A stretch of 64,000 nucleotides of DNA from Prodigiosinella aquatilis (GTDB taxonomy: Bacteria; Pseudomonadota; Gammaproteobacteria; Enterobacterales; Enterobacteriaceae): contig CP128857.1 in assembly GCA_030388725.1 (NCBI GenBank), positions 4,092,001-4,156,000 on the forward strand, written 5' to 3'. Positions within the stretch are counted from its first letter, which is position 1; every line of letters starts with the position of its first letter. The translations under genes and the position numbers were made by a program. The notes under the pieces are model-generated. The model was not told the DNA's origin. It saw nothing but the letters and a program-made list of their open reading frames with translations, and ran no database searches. Below are positions 44,436 through 54,359 of the stretch, piece by piece.

Positions 44436-45854
44436 ATGATGAATAATGACCTGTCCAAAGAACTATCATCCCTATGCCACCGCTACCATGCGCTATTGCT
44501 GGACATGGATGATCAGACCTTATCCATCGCCATCAACGGTACTGAATCGAAAGAGTTAATTTCTGCTCTGCGTTTTGCCAGCAACCGACATGTATTGATT
44601 GAACAGTGGCCTGTAGCCAGATTAGAGCAACATCTGAACCCTCATCAGGAGACAGAAAATGTACAACAGCATCAGACGGCGCCAAACACAATAGACGACG
44701 GTGAAGATGCACCAGTAGTGCAATTCATCAACCAAACCCTGAAGTTGGCAATACAGCGACGCGCATCCGATATCCATTTTGAACCACTGACGTCTGGCTA
44801 TCGTGTTCGGTTGCGCATCGATGGTGTATTGCAAGAAGTTCCATCAGTTGCTGCTGAACTGTCCCCGCGTATCACTGCAAGGCTCAAGATTATGGGGAAA
44901 CTGAATATTGCAGAACGACGACTACCTCAGGATGGGCAATTCAGTCTGTCACTGGACCAACAATCCTACTCATTTCGTATCGCCACATTGCCGGTGCAGG
45001 AAGGCGAAAAAGTGGTGCTCCGGGTACTACAGACCCATCAGCACGCACTTACACTGGAAACGCTGGGGCTCTCTCCGGTGGCATTACAACAATTTATGAA
45101 AACACTTCAGTTGCCTCAGGGCATGATTTTAGTGACTGGCCCCACTGGCAGTGGGAAAACCTTTACACTCTACAGCGCCATTCGCTGGCTCAACGACACC
45201 AGTCGTAATATATGCAGTGTGGAAGACCCCGTGGAAATACCACTTACGGGCATTAATCAAACAGCGATAAACACCAAGAATAACCTGAGCTTTGGGCGAG
45301 TATTGCGGGCGCTGTTGCGACAAGATCCAGATGTGATTATGGTCGGTGAAATCCGTGATGCCGAAACAGCTGAAATAGCAGTGAATGCGGCACAAACCGG
45401 GCACTTAGTGCTATCCACCTTGCACACTAACTCAGCCGCTGAAACACTTACTCGGCTAAGGCAATTGGGCGTTCCCGGCTATTTATTAGCCGCAGCGCTA
45501 AGACTGATCATCTCTCAGCGTCTGGTTCGTCGGTTGTGTCCTTACTGCCGCACGTCCACAACACCAGAACTATCTTTACCACCACATCTCTGGCAAGGCT
45601 CGTTACACCGCTGGACAGCCCAAGGATGCAACCACTGTTTCTCCGGTTATTACGGCCGTGCAGCCATTTACGAATTGTTGGTTATCACACCTGACATGCA
45701 GCAGGCATTAGCAGAAGACATTCCGGTCCAACAAGCCGCCCACGCCTCTTCAACTGTATTCCCTTCGTTACTATCTGCCGGATTATCTCTGGTTAATGAA
45801 GGTGTTACCTCTCAAGAAGAAGTCTATCGGGTCATAGGTGATATTACAAATTAA
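44436..45854 (+). CDS. hofB: Type IV pilus assembly ATPase HofB (GspE/PilB family)
   Basis: The 472-residue ATPase has Walker A GPTGSGKTFT, an Asp box, Walker B VIMVGEIRDAETAE and the His box TGHLVLSTLHTN. A zinc motif is formed by CPYC and CNHC in the C-terminal part. It powers pilin polymerisation from the cytoplasmic side. The N-terminal domain is shorter than in PilB, as in E. coli HofB. It is between ppdD and hofC. Confidence 0.9.
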   Translation: MMNNDLSKELSSLCHRYHALLLDMDDQTLSIAINGTESKELISALRFASNRHVLIEQWPVARLEQHLNPHQETENVQQHQTAPNTIDDGEDAPVVQFINQTLKLAIQRRASDIHFEPLTSGYRVRLRIDGVLQEVPSVAAELSPRITARLKIMGKLNIAERRLPQDGQFSLSLDQQSYSFRIATLPVQEGEKVVLRVLQTHQHALTLETLGLSPVALQQFMKTLQLPQGMILVTGPTGSGKTFTLYSAIRWLNDTSRNICSVEDPVEIPLTGINQTAINTKNNLSFGRVLRALLRQDPDVIMVGEIRDAETAEIAVNAAQTGHLVLSTLHTNSAAETLTRLRQLGVPGYLLAAALRLIISQRLVRRLCPYCRTSTTPELSLPPHLWQGSLHRWTAQGCNHCFSGYYGRAAIYELLVITPDMQQALAEDIPVQQAAHASSTVFPSLLSAGLSLVNEGVTSQEEVYRVIGDITN

Positions 45855-45863
45855 GGGGAAAAC

Positions 45864-47066
45864 ATGAGGTTACAAAAACTGTACTATTGGCAGGCAATCA
45901 CTACAGATGGAGAACTTTGTTATGGTGAACGTATTGGTTTTCAGCAACAGCAAATTTATGACTATCTGATTGAACTGGGGTATCAACCTTTACGGGTAAA
46001 AATCGGCCAATACCTGACCAAACACTACTGGCGCACTACTGAGCTAACCGCCATTATCCGCCAGTTAGCGACTCTGCTACAGGCAGGATTACCGCTATTG
46101 AATGCACTGACACTGATTGCCGAACAGCACGAGCGTCCAGGATGGCGTTGCCTGTTACAAGATATTGGCGTACAGATTTCTCAGGGCAAGACACTCTCTG
46201 AAACATTGCGTAGTTACCCCATGATATTTCCCGTTATTTGCTACTCATTAATTACCGTTGGAGAACTAACAGGGAAATTGGATGAATGCTGTCTGCAACT
46301 GGCGCAATATCAGGAAACACAACAGGAACTAGGACAAAAAGTCGCCAAAGCACTACGTTATCCTTGCTTTGTTATTGCCGTGGGCATAGCAGTCAGTTTG
46401 TTAATGATGACGCAGGTATTGCCTGAGTTCGCCCGGCTTTACGCCTCTTTTGATGCGCCCTTGCCCTGGTTTACCCGGACACTGCTGACATTGTCTGATC
46501 TGATAACACACTATAGTGTTTCCGGTATCCTCATCCTGTTTCTTGTTTCCTCGATCTATATCCATCTGCGTCAACGGAATAGTGTCTGGAAAACGCGGGA
46601 GCAACGGCTGTGGTTGAAACTGCCAGTTGTTTCAAAAATCATACGAGGAAACTGCCTAAGTCAGATTTTTCATACACTGGCTATGACACAATATGCTGGT
46701 GTTTCGCTCCCTTCCGGATTGGCCGCGGCTTCCGGTCTCAACAATCGGATATACCAACATGCATTGCAGCACATTCAGTCGCAAATACAGCAGGGAATAC
46801 CACTGGGTGAAGCAATCGACGATTCTTTTCTGTTCCCGGCCCCCTGTCAGCAATTAATCCGTGTGGGTGAAGAAAGCGGGGCACTGGATAATCTGTTTGC
46901 CCAATTGGCTGAATGGTACGAACGTCATACCCAACAGTTTGCCGAAACGCTAACGCAAACACTCGAACCCATATTACTCGTCATTGTAGGTGGAATGGTT
47001 GGCACACTGGTTGTCGCCATGTACCTGCCGATATTCCAGTTGGGTAATGTGCTGGCTGGAACCTGA
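45864..47066 (+). CDS. hofC: Type IV pilus inner-membrane platform protein HofC (GspF/PilC family)
   Basis: The 400-residue protein has two repeated GspF domains (about 60-185 and 265-385) and three membrane helices. The first repeat contains RQLATLLQAGLPLLNAL. It links the ATPase to the assembling pilus. AAGGGG precedes the ATG, nine bases after hofB. It is convergent with guaC, with only 18 bases between the stops. Confidence 0.9.
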   Translation: MRLQKLYYWQAITTDGELCYGERIGFQQQQIYDYLIELGYQPLRVKIGQYLTKHYWRTTELTAIIRQLATLLQAGLPLLNALTLIAEQHERPGWRCLLQDIGVQISQGKTLSETLRSYPMIFPVICYSLITVGELTGKLDECCLQLAQYQETQQELGQKVAKALRYPCFVIAVGIAVSLLMMTQVLPEFARLYASFDAPLPWFTRTLLTLSDLITHYSVSGILILFLVSSIYIHLRQRNSVWKTREQRLWLKLPVVSKIIRGNCLSQIFHTLAMTQYAGVSLPSGLAAASGLNNRIYQHALQHIQSQIQQGIPLGEAIDDSFLFPAPCQQLIRVGEESGALDNLFAQLAEWYERHTQQFAETLTQTLEPILLVIVGGMVGTLVVAMYLPIFQLGNVLAGT

Positions 47067-47084
47067 GCCAGCCAGCATCAATAA

Positions 47085-48125
47085 CTACTGATTAAAAATA
47101 CGGTTCTCTTGTTCTACTACCCGGATAAAGGTCGTGCGTTTGGTCAGTTCTTTTAGACGAGAGGCGCCAACATAGGTACAAGCTGAACGTAATCCACCGA
47201 GGATATCACGCACAGTATTTTCTACCGGCCCACGCAGTGGTAGCTTCACGGTTTTTCCCTCTGCTGCACGATATTCCGCTACACCACCGACATGACGTTG
47301 CATGGCAGATGTTGAACTCATGCCGTAAAACAGCATTTGCTTCTCACCATTCTCTTCCACTACCGCCCCCTCACATTCATCATGTGCAGCCAGCATGCCT
47401 CCCAACATCACGAAATCTGCTCCGCCGCCAAAGGCTTTGGCTACATCCCCTGGAGAAGCACATCCCCCATCACTGACAATTTGCCCACCCAATCCGTGCG
47501 CTGCATCCGCGCATTCAATAACAGCAGAAAGCTGCGGGTATCCCACGCCAGTCTTCAGGCGTGTCGTACACACGGAACCAGGCCCGATACCAACTTTAAC
47601 AATATCCGCGCCAGACAGGATAAGCTCTTCCACCATCTCCCCGGTCACGACATTGCCCGCACAAATCACTTTATCCGGACAAGCTTCACGCGCCTTTTGC
47701 AGGAACGTAACGAAATGCTCGGAATAACCATTGGCTACATCAATGCAGATAAATTTCAGTTCTGGTGACAACGCCAAAATCTGTTTCATCTTGGAAAAAT
47801 CATTATCGGATGTACCAGTAGAAACCATTACATGACGCAACACGGAAGTGGAAGAGTCTTTGACAAACTGTTGCCATTGCTCCAGGGAATAGTGCTTATG
47901 CACGGCAGTTAAGACATCAAATGTCGCCAATACCTGTGCCATGCGAAATGTACCTACGGTGTCCATATTGGCAGCAATAACCGGTACACCGGACCAGTCG
48001 CATCCTGCGTGGAGAAAAGTAAATTGACGTGCCAGCTCCACTTCAGCGCGGCTTTTTAAGGTGGAACGTTTCGGACGAATAAGAACGTCTTTAAAACCTA
48101 ACTTTAAATCTTCTTCAATACGCAT
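47085..48125 (-). CDS. guaC: GMP reductase
   Basis: The 346-residue enzyme reduces GMP to IMP with NADPH in purine salvage. The catalytic Cys lies in GPGSVCTTR, and the flanking GGCASPGDVAKAFGGGADFVM block binds the nucleotide phosphate. I start at 48125 (MRIEEDLKLGFKDVLIRPKR start region), 29 codons inside the longest frame, after AGGATG. E. coli GuaC has 347 residues. It is divergent from coaE. Confidence 0.95.
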   Translation of the reverse strand: MRIEEDLKLGFKDVLIRPKRSTLKSRAEVELARQFTFLHAGCDWSGVPVIAANMDTVGTFRMAQVLATFDVLTAVHKHYSLEQWQQFVKDSSTSVLRHVMVSTGTSDNDFSKMKQILALSPELKFICIDVANGYSEHFVTFLQKAREACPDKVICAGNVVTGEMVEELILSGADIVKVGIGPGSVCTTRLKTGVGYPQLSAVIECADAAHGLGGQIVSDGGCASPGDVAKAFGGGADFVMLGGMLAAHDECEGAVVEENGEKQMLFYGMSSTSAMQRHVGGVAEYRAAEGKTVKLPLRGPVENTVRDILGGLRSACTYVGASRLKELTKRTTFIRVVEQENRIFNQ

Positions 48126-48298
48126 AAGATACATCCTGGTTAGCGGCGAAAATTTGCAAAGAAAATAATCGTCGTGATTAAGTGCCATATCCAGTGACGT
48201 TATCATACGCATGAATAATCCTGCGACAAGACTGCGAATTTACCTTTATTTGGGCTAGAATCCGGTAAATTTACTTCGCTTTTTTTCAGATTGACACA

Positions 48299-48919
48299 AT
48301 GGCATACATCGTAGCCTTAACTGGCGGTATTGGTAGCGGTAAAAGTACAGTAGCGGAGGGCTTCTCCAAATTGGGGATAACCACCATTGATGCGGACATT
48401 ATTGCCCGCCAGATTGTTGAGCCGGGTAAACCGGCACTGAAAAAAATTGTACAAAAATATGGTATTGCCATACTGAACACTGATGGTACTCTCAACCGCG
48501 CCGCGCTGCGTGAACGTATTTTCTCGGCTCCAGAAGACAAACAGTGGCTGAACAACTTGCTCCACCCACTGATCAGCGCAGAAACACAACGCCAGCTACA
48601 GATTGCGCCTGGTCCTTACGTCTTATGGGTTGTCCCTCTTTTAATCGAGAATAATTTACAGCAGCGAGCACAACGCATTCTGGTCGTGGATGTCTCCCCG
48701 GAAATCCAGTTGGAACGCACTCTTGCCCGCGATGGGATCAGTCGCCAGCAAGCGAAAAATATACTGTCATCCCAGGCGACACGGGAACAGCGCCTGGCTT
48801 GTGCCAATGATATCATTGACAATAACGGTAGCCCGAGCGATCTCGCTCCGCGCATTGCTGCTTTACATCAACGTTATCTTGAGTTGGCAGCAACAGACAG
48901 GATTACTAATAATGAGTGA
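48299..48919 (+). CDS. coaE: Dephospho-CoA kinase
   Basis: The 206-residue kinase carries out the last step of coenzyme A synthesis. The P-loop GGIGSGKS is at residues 9-16, and the DADIIARQIVEPG segment contacts CoA. It starts the coaE-zapD-yacG run and its stop codon overlaps the zapD start by eight bases. The ribosome binding site is weak. Confidence 0.95.
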   Translation: MAYIVALTGGIGSGKSTVAEGFSKLGITTIDADIIARQIVEPGKPALKKIVQKYGIAILNTDGTLNRAALRERIFSAPEDKQWLNNLLHPLISAETQRQLQIAPGPYVLWVVPLLIENNLQQRAQRILVVDVSPEIQLERTLARDGISRQQAKNILSSQATREQRLACANDIIDNNGSPSDLAPRIAALHQRYLELAATDRITNNE

Positions 48920-49664
48920 TGTTTCATCAACGATTTTATTTGAATATCCACTAAATGAGAAAATGCGCACCTGGTTACGCATTGAGTTTTTACTACAGCA
49001 GATGTGTGACAATCATGCACTGAATGATATCGGAACTGCACTGACATTCTTCCGTGCTATCGCGGATATGCTGGATATTCTTGAGCGTGGCGATCCCCGG
49101 CCTGAATTACTGAAAGAGCTAGAACGCCAACAAAATAAGCTATTGCAGTGGAGTGAAGTACCTGGTGTCGATATGGAGCGCATTAATACTCTACGACGAA
49201 ACCTGAAACAACAGTCCACCAACCTGGTATCAGCCCCTCGGATGGGACAAGGCTTACGGGAAGACCGCCTCATCAGCATGGTGCGTCAGCGGCTCAGTAT
49301 TCCCGGTGGTTGTTGCAGCTTCGATTTACCTACTCTGCATATCTGGCTGCATCAGTTGCAAGAGCAGAAGACTAGCCAGATATCTGACTGGATGAGTTCA
49401 CTTTCTCCGTTGAAACACTCACTGGATATGATTCTGGAACTGATCCGCTACTCTGGAATATTTCGTCCGCAAACCAGTCTGAACGGTTTTTATCAGGGCA
49501 ACGCCGCCGATACCGATTTGTTGCGTTTACGCATAGCGCTGGAGAGTCAAATCTATCCACAAATTTCTGGTCACAAAACTCGTTATGCCATTCGCTTCTT
49601 ACCATTGGATAGCGAACATGGACAAATTTCGCCACGTTTACTGTTTGAACTGGCCTGCTGTTAG
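48912..49664 (+). CDS. zapD: Cell division protein ZapD
   Basis: The 250-residue protein crosslinks FtsZ filaments at mid-cell. It begins at the ATG inside the end of coaE, with ILFEYPLNEKMRTWLRIEFL at about residues 7-26, the ZapD (YacF) signature. The longest open frame starts much earlier inside coaE and is not real. It lies between coaE and yacG, as in E. coli. Confidence 0.95.
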   Translation: MSDVSSTILFEYPLNEKMRTWLRIEFLLQQMCDNHALNDIGTALTFFRAIADMLDILERGDPRPELLKELERQQNKLLQWSEVPGVDMERINTLRRNLKQQSTNLVSAPRMGQGLREDRLISMVRQRLSIPGGCCSFDLPTLHIWLHQLQEQKTSQISDWMSSLSPLKHSLDMILELIRYSGIFRPQTSLNGFYQGNAADTDLLRLRIALESQIYPQISGHKTRYAIRFLPLDSEHGQISPRLLFELACC

Positions 49665-49673
49665 GAGAAAACA

Positions 49674-49871
49674 ATGGATGACAATATCACCACAGTAAAA
49701 TGCCCGACCTGCGCCAAACTGGTAGTCTGGGGCAAACAAAGTCCTTATCGCCCTTTCTGCAGCAAACGCTGCCAACTTATCGATCTTGGCGAATGGGCAG
49801 ATGAAGAGAAATACATTCCCAGTAATGAAGACATTTCTGAGAATGAAAACTGGAGCGAACAGAAAGACTAA
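49674..49871 (+). CDS. yacG: DNA gyrase inhibitor YacG
   Basis: This 65-residue zinc protein has CPTC and CSKRC ligand pairs (residues 10-13 and 29-33) and the GEWADEEKYIP tail typical of YacG. It binds GyrB and blocks DNA binding by gyrase in E. coli. It is nine bases after zapD and convergent with mutT. Confidence 0.95.
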   Translation: MDDNITTVKCPTCAKLVVWGKQSPYRPFCSKRCQLIDLGEWADEEKYIPSNEDISENENWSEQKD

Positions 49872-49895
49872 TCTGGTGGTGGGAATCTCAGCGAC

Positions 49896-50291
49896 TTAAT
49901 GCGTTTTCAACCAGCGGATCATCTCTGCATTTGCTGGTGGAAATTCATCTTCTCTTAGTTCCTCTGCAGCCAACCAACGTGATGGCTGACCTTCCCGACC
50001 ATAAGGCTCACCCTGCCAGTTCTCCACCAGGAAAAAATGCAGCGTAATCAGGCGATCACCAATAGAAAATGTTTTGCTGTCCAATGGTTGTGGGTCAATA
50101 GCTTCAATTCCGGTTTCTTCACACAGTTCCCGGATTAATGCCTGATCCGGTGTTTCTCCCTGTTCGACCTTTCCTCCCGGAAATTCCCACATACCTGCCA
50201 TATGAACACCGGCGGGCCGACAAGCGATAAAAAACTGCCGTTGGGCATTGCGAATAATCCCCACCGCAACGGATAAAGGTTTTTGCGTCAT
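49896..50291 (-). CDS. mutT: 8-oxo-dGTP diphosphatase MutT
   Basis: The 131-residue Nudix hydrolase removes 8-oxo-dGTP from the nucleotide pool. The Nudix box runs from GGKVEQGET to RELCEETGI (about residues 37-60). I start at 50291, five codons inside the longest frame, because the MTQKPLSVAVGIIRN start fits the family. It follows secA on the same strand, 191 bases away. Confidence 0.93.
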   Translation of the reverse strand: MTQKPLSVAVGIIRNAQRQFFIACRPAGVHMAGMWEFPGGKVEQGETPDQALIRELCEETGIEAIDPQPLDSKTFSIGDRLITLHFFLVENWQGEPYGREGQPSRWLAAEELREDEFPPANAEMIRWLKTH

Positions 50292-50482
50292 TATATCTTC
50301 CATCACGTAAACACGGTCATTAACTCATCATGCCCGTCAACCAAGACACCTGAATATTCTAGTCTGACACGAGGAGAGGCGTCCCCTCAGGCACGCCATC
50401 CTCATGCTCACCGAAATAACATGTCCGAGTGTTCAGGCTCAGGTTATTGACCGCCTTTCATCTTATGCCGAACAAACCAGTC

Positions 50483-53179
50483 CTATTTCTGAATACGACC
50501 GTGACATTGTTTATATTTTTTGCCAGAGCCGCACGGACACGGGTCATTGCGACCAATTTTACGATCGACCTGGATAGGAATACCCGCAGTGACATCATCC
50601 TGATGACTTAGTTGCTGCTGACGAGCCAGGCGTTCGGCCTCTTCACGGCGTTGCTGTTCCAGCGCTTCTATCTCTTCTGGCATTCTCACCTGAACTTTAC
50701 TCAAGGTGCTTATCACTTCATATTTCAGCGATTCCAGCATAGCCGCAAACATGGAAAACGACTCGCGTTTATATTCCTGTTTAGGATCTTTCTGAGCGTA
50801 ACCACGGAGATGAATTCCCTGACGCAGATAGTCCATCGCCGCCAAATGCTCTTTCCACAATGAGTCCAGCGTTTGTAACATCACACCTTTCTCAAAGTTA
50901 TGTATCACTTCACTGCCCACAACCTCTTCTTTCTGATGATAAACTTCCACCGCCTGTTCATAAATACGCTCGCGAAGCGTCTCTTCATGCAGCTCAGGCT
51001 CTTTATCCAGCCATTCGCTAATCGGTAGGTCCAGATCAAAATCAGCGTTCAGGCGCCGTTGCAGCCCGTCGATATCCCACATTTCCTCCAGCGACTGTGG
51101 CGGAATATAGCTATCAAGCGTGGCTTTGAATACATCCTCACGAATACTGTTAATCGTTTCACTGATATCAGAAACATCAAGTAATTCATTGCGCTGACTG
51201 TAGATGGCCCGGCGCTGATCGTTGGCCACATCATCGTACTCCAGCAATTGCTTACGAATATCAAAGTTACGACTTTCAACTTTACGTTGTGCATTAGCAA
51301 TCGCTTTGGTCACCCATGGGTGCTCAATGGACTCGCCTTCTTTCATACCCAGCTTACGCATCATGTTGGAAACACGATCAGAGGCAAAGATACGCATTAG
51401 TGCATCTTCCATCGACAGATAGAAGCGAGAGGAACCAGCATCACCCTGGCGACCAGAACGACCACGCAGTTGGTTGTCAATTCGACGAGACTCATGGCGT
51501 TCGGTACCAATGATATGCAGACCACCTGACGCCAGCACCGCATCATGCCTTTTCTGCCAGGCAGCTTTAATGGCCGCGATCTGCTCTTCATCCGGGGCCT
51601 CCAGATGTGCGATTTCCGCCTGCCAGCTACCACCCAACACGATGTCTGTACCGCGCCCAGCCATATTAGTAGCAATCGTTACGGCACCAGGCTGCCCCGC
51701 CTGAGCAACAATATCCGCTTCCATTGCATGGAACTTGGCGTTCAATACACTGTGCTTGATGCCCGCAGCCGTCAGTGCATGTGATACAACTTCTGATTTT
51801 TCGATCGAAATGGTGCCGACCAGAATCGGCTGCCCATTGGCGGCACGATCTTTGATATCTTCAATAATCGCGTTAATTTTTTCCTGTTCAGACATGTACA
51901 CTAAATCAGGCAGATCTTTACGGATCATCGGACGGTTGGTCGGGACAACAATAGTGTCCAGCTTATAAATAGAACTGAATTCAAACGCTTCAGTATCCGC
52001 CGTCCCCGTCATCCCGGCCAGTTTTTCATACAGGCGGAAATAGTTCTGGAAAGTGATTGATGCCAGTGTCTGGTTTTCATTCTGAATCGTTACATTCTCT
52101 TTCGCTTCCACTGCCTGGTGTAAGCCATCAGACCAACGACGCCCCTGCATTGTACGGCCCGTATGCTCATCTACGATGATTACTTCATCATCTTTAACAA
52201 TATAATCAACATCTTTGGTGAATAGCACATGTGCACGCAATGCAGCAGTGATGTGATGCATCAGCATAATATTGGTCGGTGAATACAATGACTCACCCTC
52301 ATCCATAATGCCTTCTTTCACCAACAACTCTTCAATCACCACCAGACCGCGCTCAGTCAGGTTAACCTGACGCGCTTTTTCATCTACAGAGAAGTGACCT
52401 TCTCCCTGGAAAGTGTCTGAATCCTCCTTTTCTTGGCGAATCAAGTAAGGAATGATTTTGTTAACGCGGATATAAAGTTCAGAACTGTCTTCTGCCGGAC
52501 CGGAAATAATAAGTGGGGTACGGGCTTCATCGATCAGAATGGAGTCAACTTCATCCACCAACGCATAATAAAGCTGGCGCTGTACGCGCTCTTCCGGGCT
52601 GAAAGCCATATTGTCACGCAGATAGTCAAAGCCGTATTCATTATTGGTACCGTAGGTAATATCAGCACCATACGCTTCGCGTTTCGCAGGAGCAGGCATG
52701 CCAGGCAGGTTAATTCCCACCGTCAAGCCAAGAAATTCAAACAGCGGGCGGTTATTCTCAGCATCACGCTGCGCCAGATAATCATTCACCGTCACAACAT
52801 GCACACCGCGTCCGGTCAAAGCATTCAGATAAGCCGGTAGCGTTGCAGTTAGCGTTTTACCCTCACCAGTACGCATTTCTGCAATGCAGCGCTCATTAAG
52901 TACTATCCCGCCCATTAACTGCACATCGAAATGACGCATGCCAAAAACACGCTTACTGGCTTCACGCACTACCGCAAAAGATTCGGGTAACAATGCTTCT
53001 AACTTTTCACCATTTTTAAGACGTTCGCGGAATTCCTGGGTTTTCGCTTTCAGTGCCTCATCAGAAAGCGCTTCCATATCGGGCTCGAGACGATTAATCA
53101 CATCCACCACTTTACGCATACGGCGCAAAGTACGATCGTTACGACTACCAAAAACTTTGGTTAAAAATTTCATTAACAT
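50483..53179 (-). CDS. secA: Preprotein translocase ATPase SecA
   Basis: The 898-residue motor drives proteins through SecYEG. It has Walker A MRTGEGKT (about 102-109), DEVDSILIDEAR, the GRGTDIVLGG motif, and a C-terminal zinc site with CPCGSGKKYKQCH. The length agrees with the family (901 in E. coli). It lies about 100 bases downstream of secM, whose translational arrest is expected to control access to the secA ribosome binding site. Confidence 0.97.
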   Translation of the reverse strand: MLMKFLTKVFGSRNDRTLRRMRKVVDVINRLEPDMEALSDEALKAKTQEFRERLKNGEKLEALLPESFAVVREASKRVFGMRHFDVQLMGGIVLNERCIAEMRTGEGKTLTATLPAYLNALTGRGVHVVTVNDYLAQRDAENNRPLFEFLGLTVGINLPGMPAPAKREAYGADITYGTNNEYGFDYLRDNMAFSPEERVQRQLYYALVDEVDSILIDEARTPLIISGPAEDSSELYIRVNKIIPYLIRQEKEDSDTFQGEGHFSVDEKARQVNLTERGLVVIEELLVKEGIMDEGESLYSPTNIMLMHHITAALRAHVLFTKDVDYIVKDDEVIIVDEHTGRTMQGRRWSDGLHQAVEAKENVTIQNENQTLASITFQNYFRLYEKLAGMTGTADTEAFEFSSIYKLDTIVVPTNRPMIRKDLPDLVYMSEQEKINAIIEDIKDRAANGQPILVGTISIEKSEVVSHALTAAGIKHSVLNAKFHAMEADIVAQAGQPGAVTIATNMAGRGTDIVLGGSWQAEIAHLEAPDEEQIAAIKAAWQKRHDAVLASGGLHIIGTERHESRRIDNQLRGRSGRQGDAGSSRFYLSMEDALMRIFASDRVSNMMRKLGMKEGESIEHPWVTKAIANAQRKVESRNFDIRKQLLEYDDVANDQRRAIYSQRNELLDVSDISETINSIREDVFKATLDSYIPPQSLEEMWDIDGLQRRLNADFDLDLPISEWLDKEPELHEETLRERIYEQAVEVYHQKEEVVGSEVIHNFEKGVMLQTLDSLWKEHLAAMDYLRQGIHLRGYAQKDPKQEYKRESFSMFAAMLESLKYEVISTLSKVQVRMPEEIEALEQQRREEAERLARQQQLSHQDDVTAGIPIQVDRKIGRNDPCPCGSGKKYKQCHGRIQK

Positions 53180-53280
53180 AGTAATTTTAATCTCAACAAT
53201 GCCATTCTTTCAGTAATGGCATAACATCAGAAAATTTCAGGAAACTATAACTCGTCGCTATAGCGTTAACGTTATCGGCG

Positions 53281-53790
53281 TTACGCACAAGGACCTGCTC
53301 GAATACCCTGAGTCTGAGCCAACCAGAGTCCGGGCTGATGAATAACAGAAGGGAGAGGAAAATGATATTCCGCCGCAACAGACAACGTTAGCGGTTTAAC
53401 TTCATGTGTCAACAGTGCATTCAGTGTTTCAAGTAATACCTGATGGTGTACAGTAGACGCAGATTCAGACGGTACAAAATTACTTGACTGAGGAATAGTT
53501 AGTGCAAAAGACAAATGGCGAATCACCGTGCGTATGGCATGCCGATGCCAGTAATCAACGCTAAACGATGAACGGCGGTGTGAATCCTTCAACGCCACCA
53601 GGTCAGTAAAATCAAAAGAAACCGAATTCTGGCGGCTTATTGCCGAAGAGGAATTTGATAGTGACGACGGATTCTGCGATTCTCCCAGACTGTTAGGCAA
53701 ACCAAGACTCGCCGCGACCATCCCCAACAGAAGATGCGGCCAGAAATAACGCCTACCAAATTGTCGCCAACGATTTAGAATACCAATCAC
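53281..53790 (-). CDS. secM: SecM secretion monitor with arrest peptide
   Basis: Starting at a GTG (53790), the 169-residue protein begins IGILNRWRQFGRRYFWPH as in E. coli SecM, with a long signal sequence. It ends two residues after the arrest motif, which reads W-L-A-Q-T-Q-G-I-R-A-G-P. The key Arg, Gly and Pro are kept, but the Phe five residues before the Trp is His here and the Ile after the Trp is Leu. A longer frame continues upstream into the divergent gene and is not used. Stalling here exposes the secA start in E. coli; the same role is inferred. Confidence 0.88.
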   Translation of the reverse strand: MIGILNRWRQFGRRYFWPHLLLGMVAASLGLPNSLGESQNPSSLSNSSSAISRQNSVSFDFTDLVALKDSHRRSSFSVDYWHRHAIRTVIRHLSFALTIPQSSNFVPSESASTVHHQVLLETLNALLTHEVKPLTLSVAAEYHFPLPSVIHQPGLWLAQTQGIRAGPCA

Positions 53791-53818
53791 AAGTTTACTG
53801 TCCGTCGGAGCCTGCGTT

Positions 53819-54337
53819 ATGCGTGATAGCCGCCCACATTCATTGGAATATCTTTTCGATAGCGCATCGGATGCGAAAAATAGTCCACTACGGGATATCC
53901 AGCAACGCGCTATCGCATTATTAAAACTTAATCGGGCCGTTAGCGCACTATTACCGGCACAACTGCACCCCTGGTGCCGGGTCGCCAATTACCGACACAA
54001 TCTGTTAGTGCTTGAAACCGCTAATGCCAGTTGGATGATGCGGTTACGTTATGAACAGCCAACGCTACTCTCTGCACTACGTGCACAAATACTACCATCA
54101 TTAGCTGCGATCGACATCAGGATTAATCCAGAGATGGCCGCAAAAGCGTATGAAAACGAGAGAAAAGAAGCATCACCACACACAAAGGGATCATCTACGA
54201 CGGCATTAAGAAAACTGAGTCCACAAAGTGCTGATATGTTGAAGGGATTGGCAAATCAAAGTCCAGAGGGATTAAAACGAGTATTAGAACGACTGGCATC
54301 GCTGGCCGGAGAGAGTACCAGCAAAAACCAGTCGTAG
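53819..54337 (+). CDS. DUF721 (DciA-like) family protein
   Basis: The 172-residue protein has the DUF721 core in its first 100 residues (LLPAQLHPWCRVANYRHNLLVLET, read here in pieces, then SWMMRLRYE and LLSALRAQ) and a Ser/Lys/Leu-rich tail. DUF721 members known as DciA load the replicative helicase in bacteria that lack DnaC. Enterobacteria usually have DnaC, so the role here is unclear. It is divergent from secM with only 28 bases between the starts, and convergent with lpxC. Comparable genes occur at this place in Yersinia and Pectobacterium as I recall. Confidence 0.78.
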   Translation: MRDSRPHSLEYLFDSASDAKNSPLRDIQQRAIALLKLNRAVSALLPAQLHPWCRVANYRHNLLVLETANASWMMRLRYEQPTLLSALRAQILPSLAAIDIRINPEMAAKAYENERKEASPHTKGSSTTALRKLSPQSADMLKGLANQSPEGLKRVLERLASLAGESTSKNQS

Positions 54338-54359
54338 CAGTAATCAGAATCTTTGGCTA

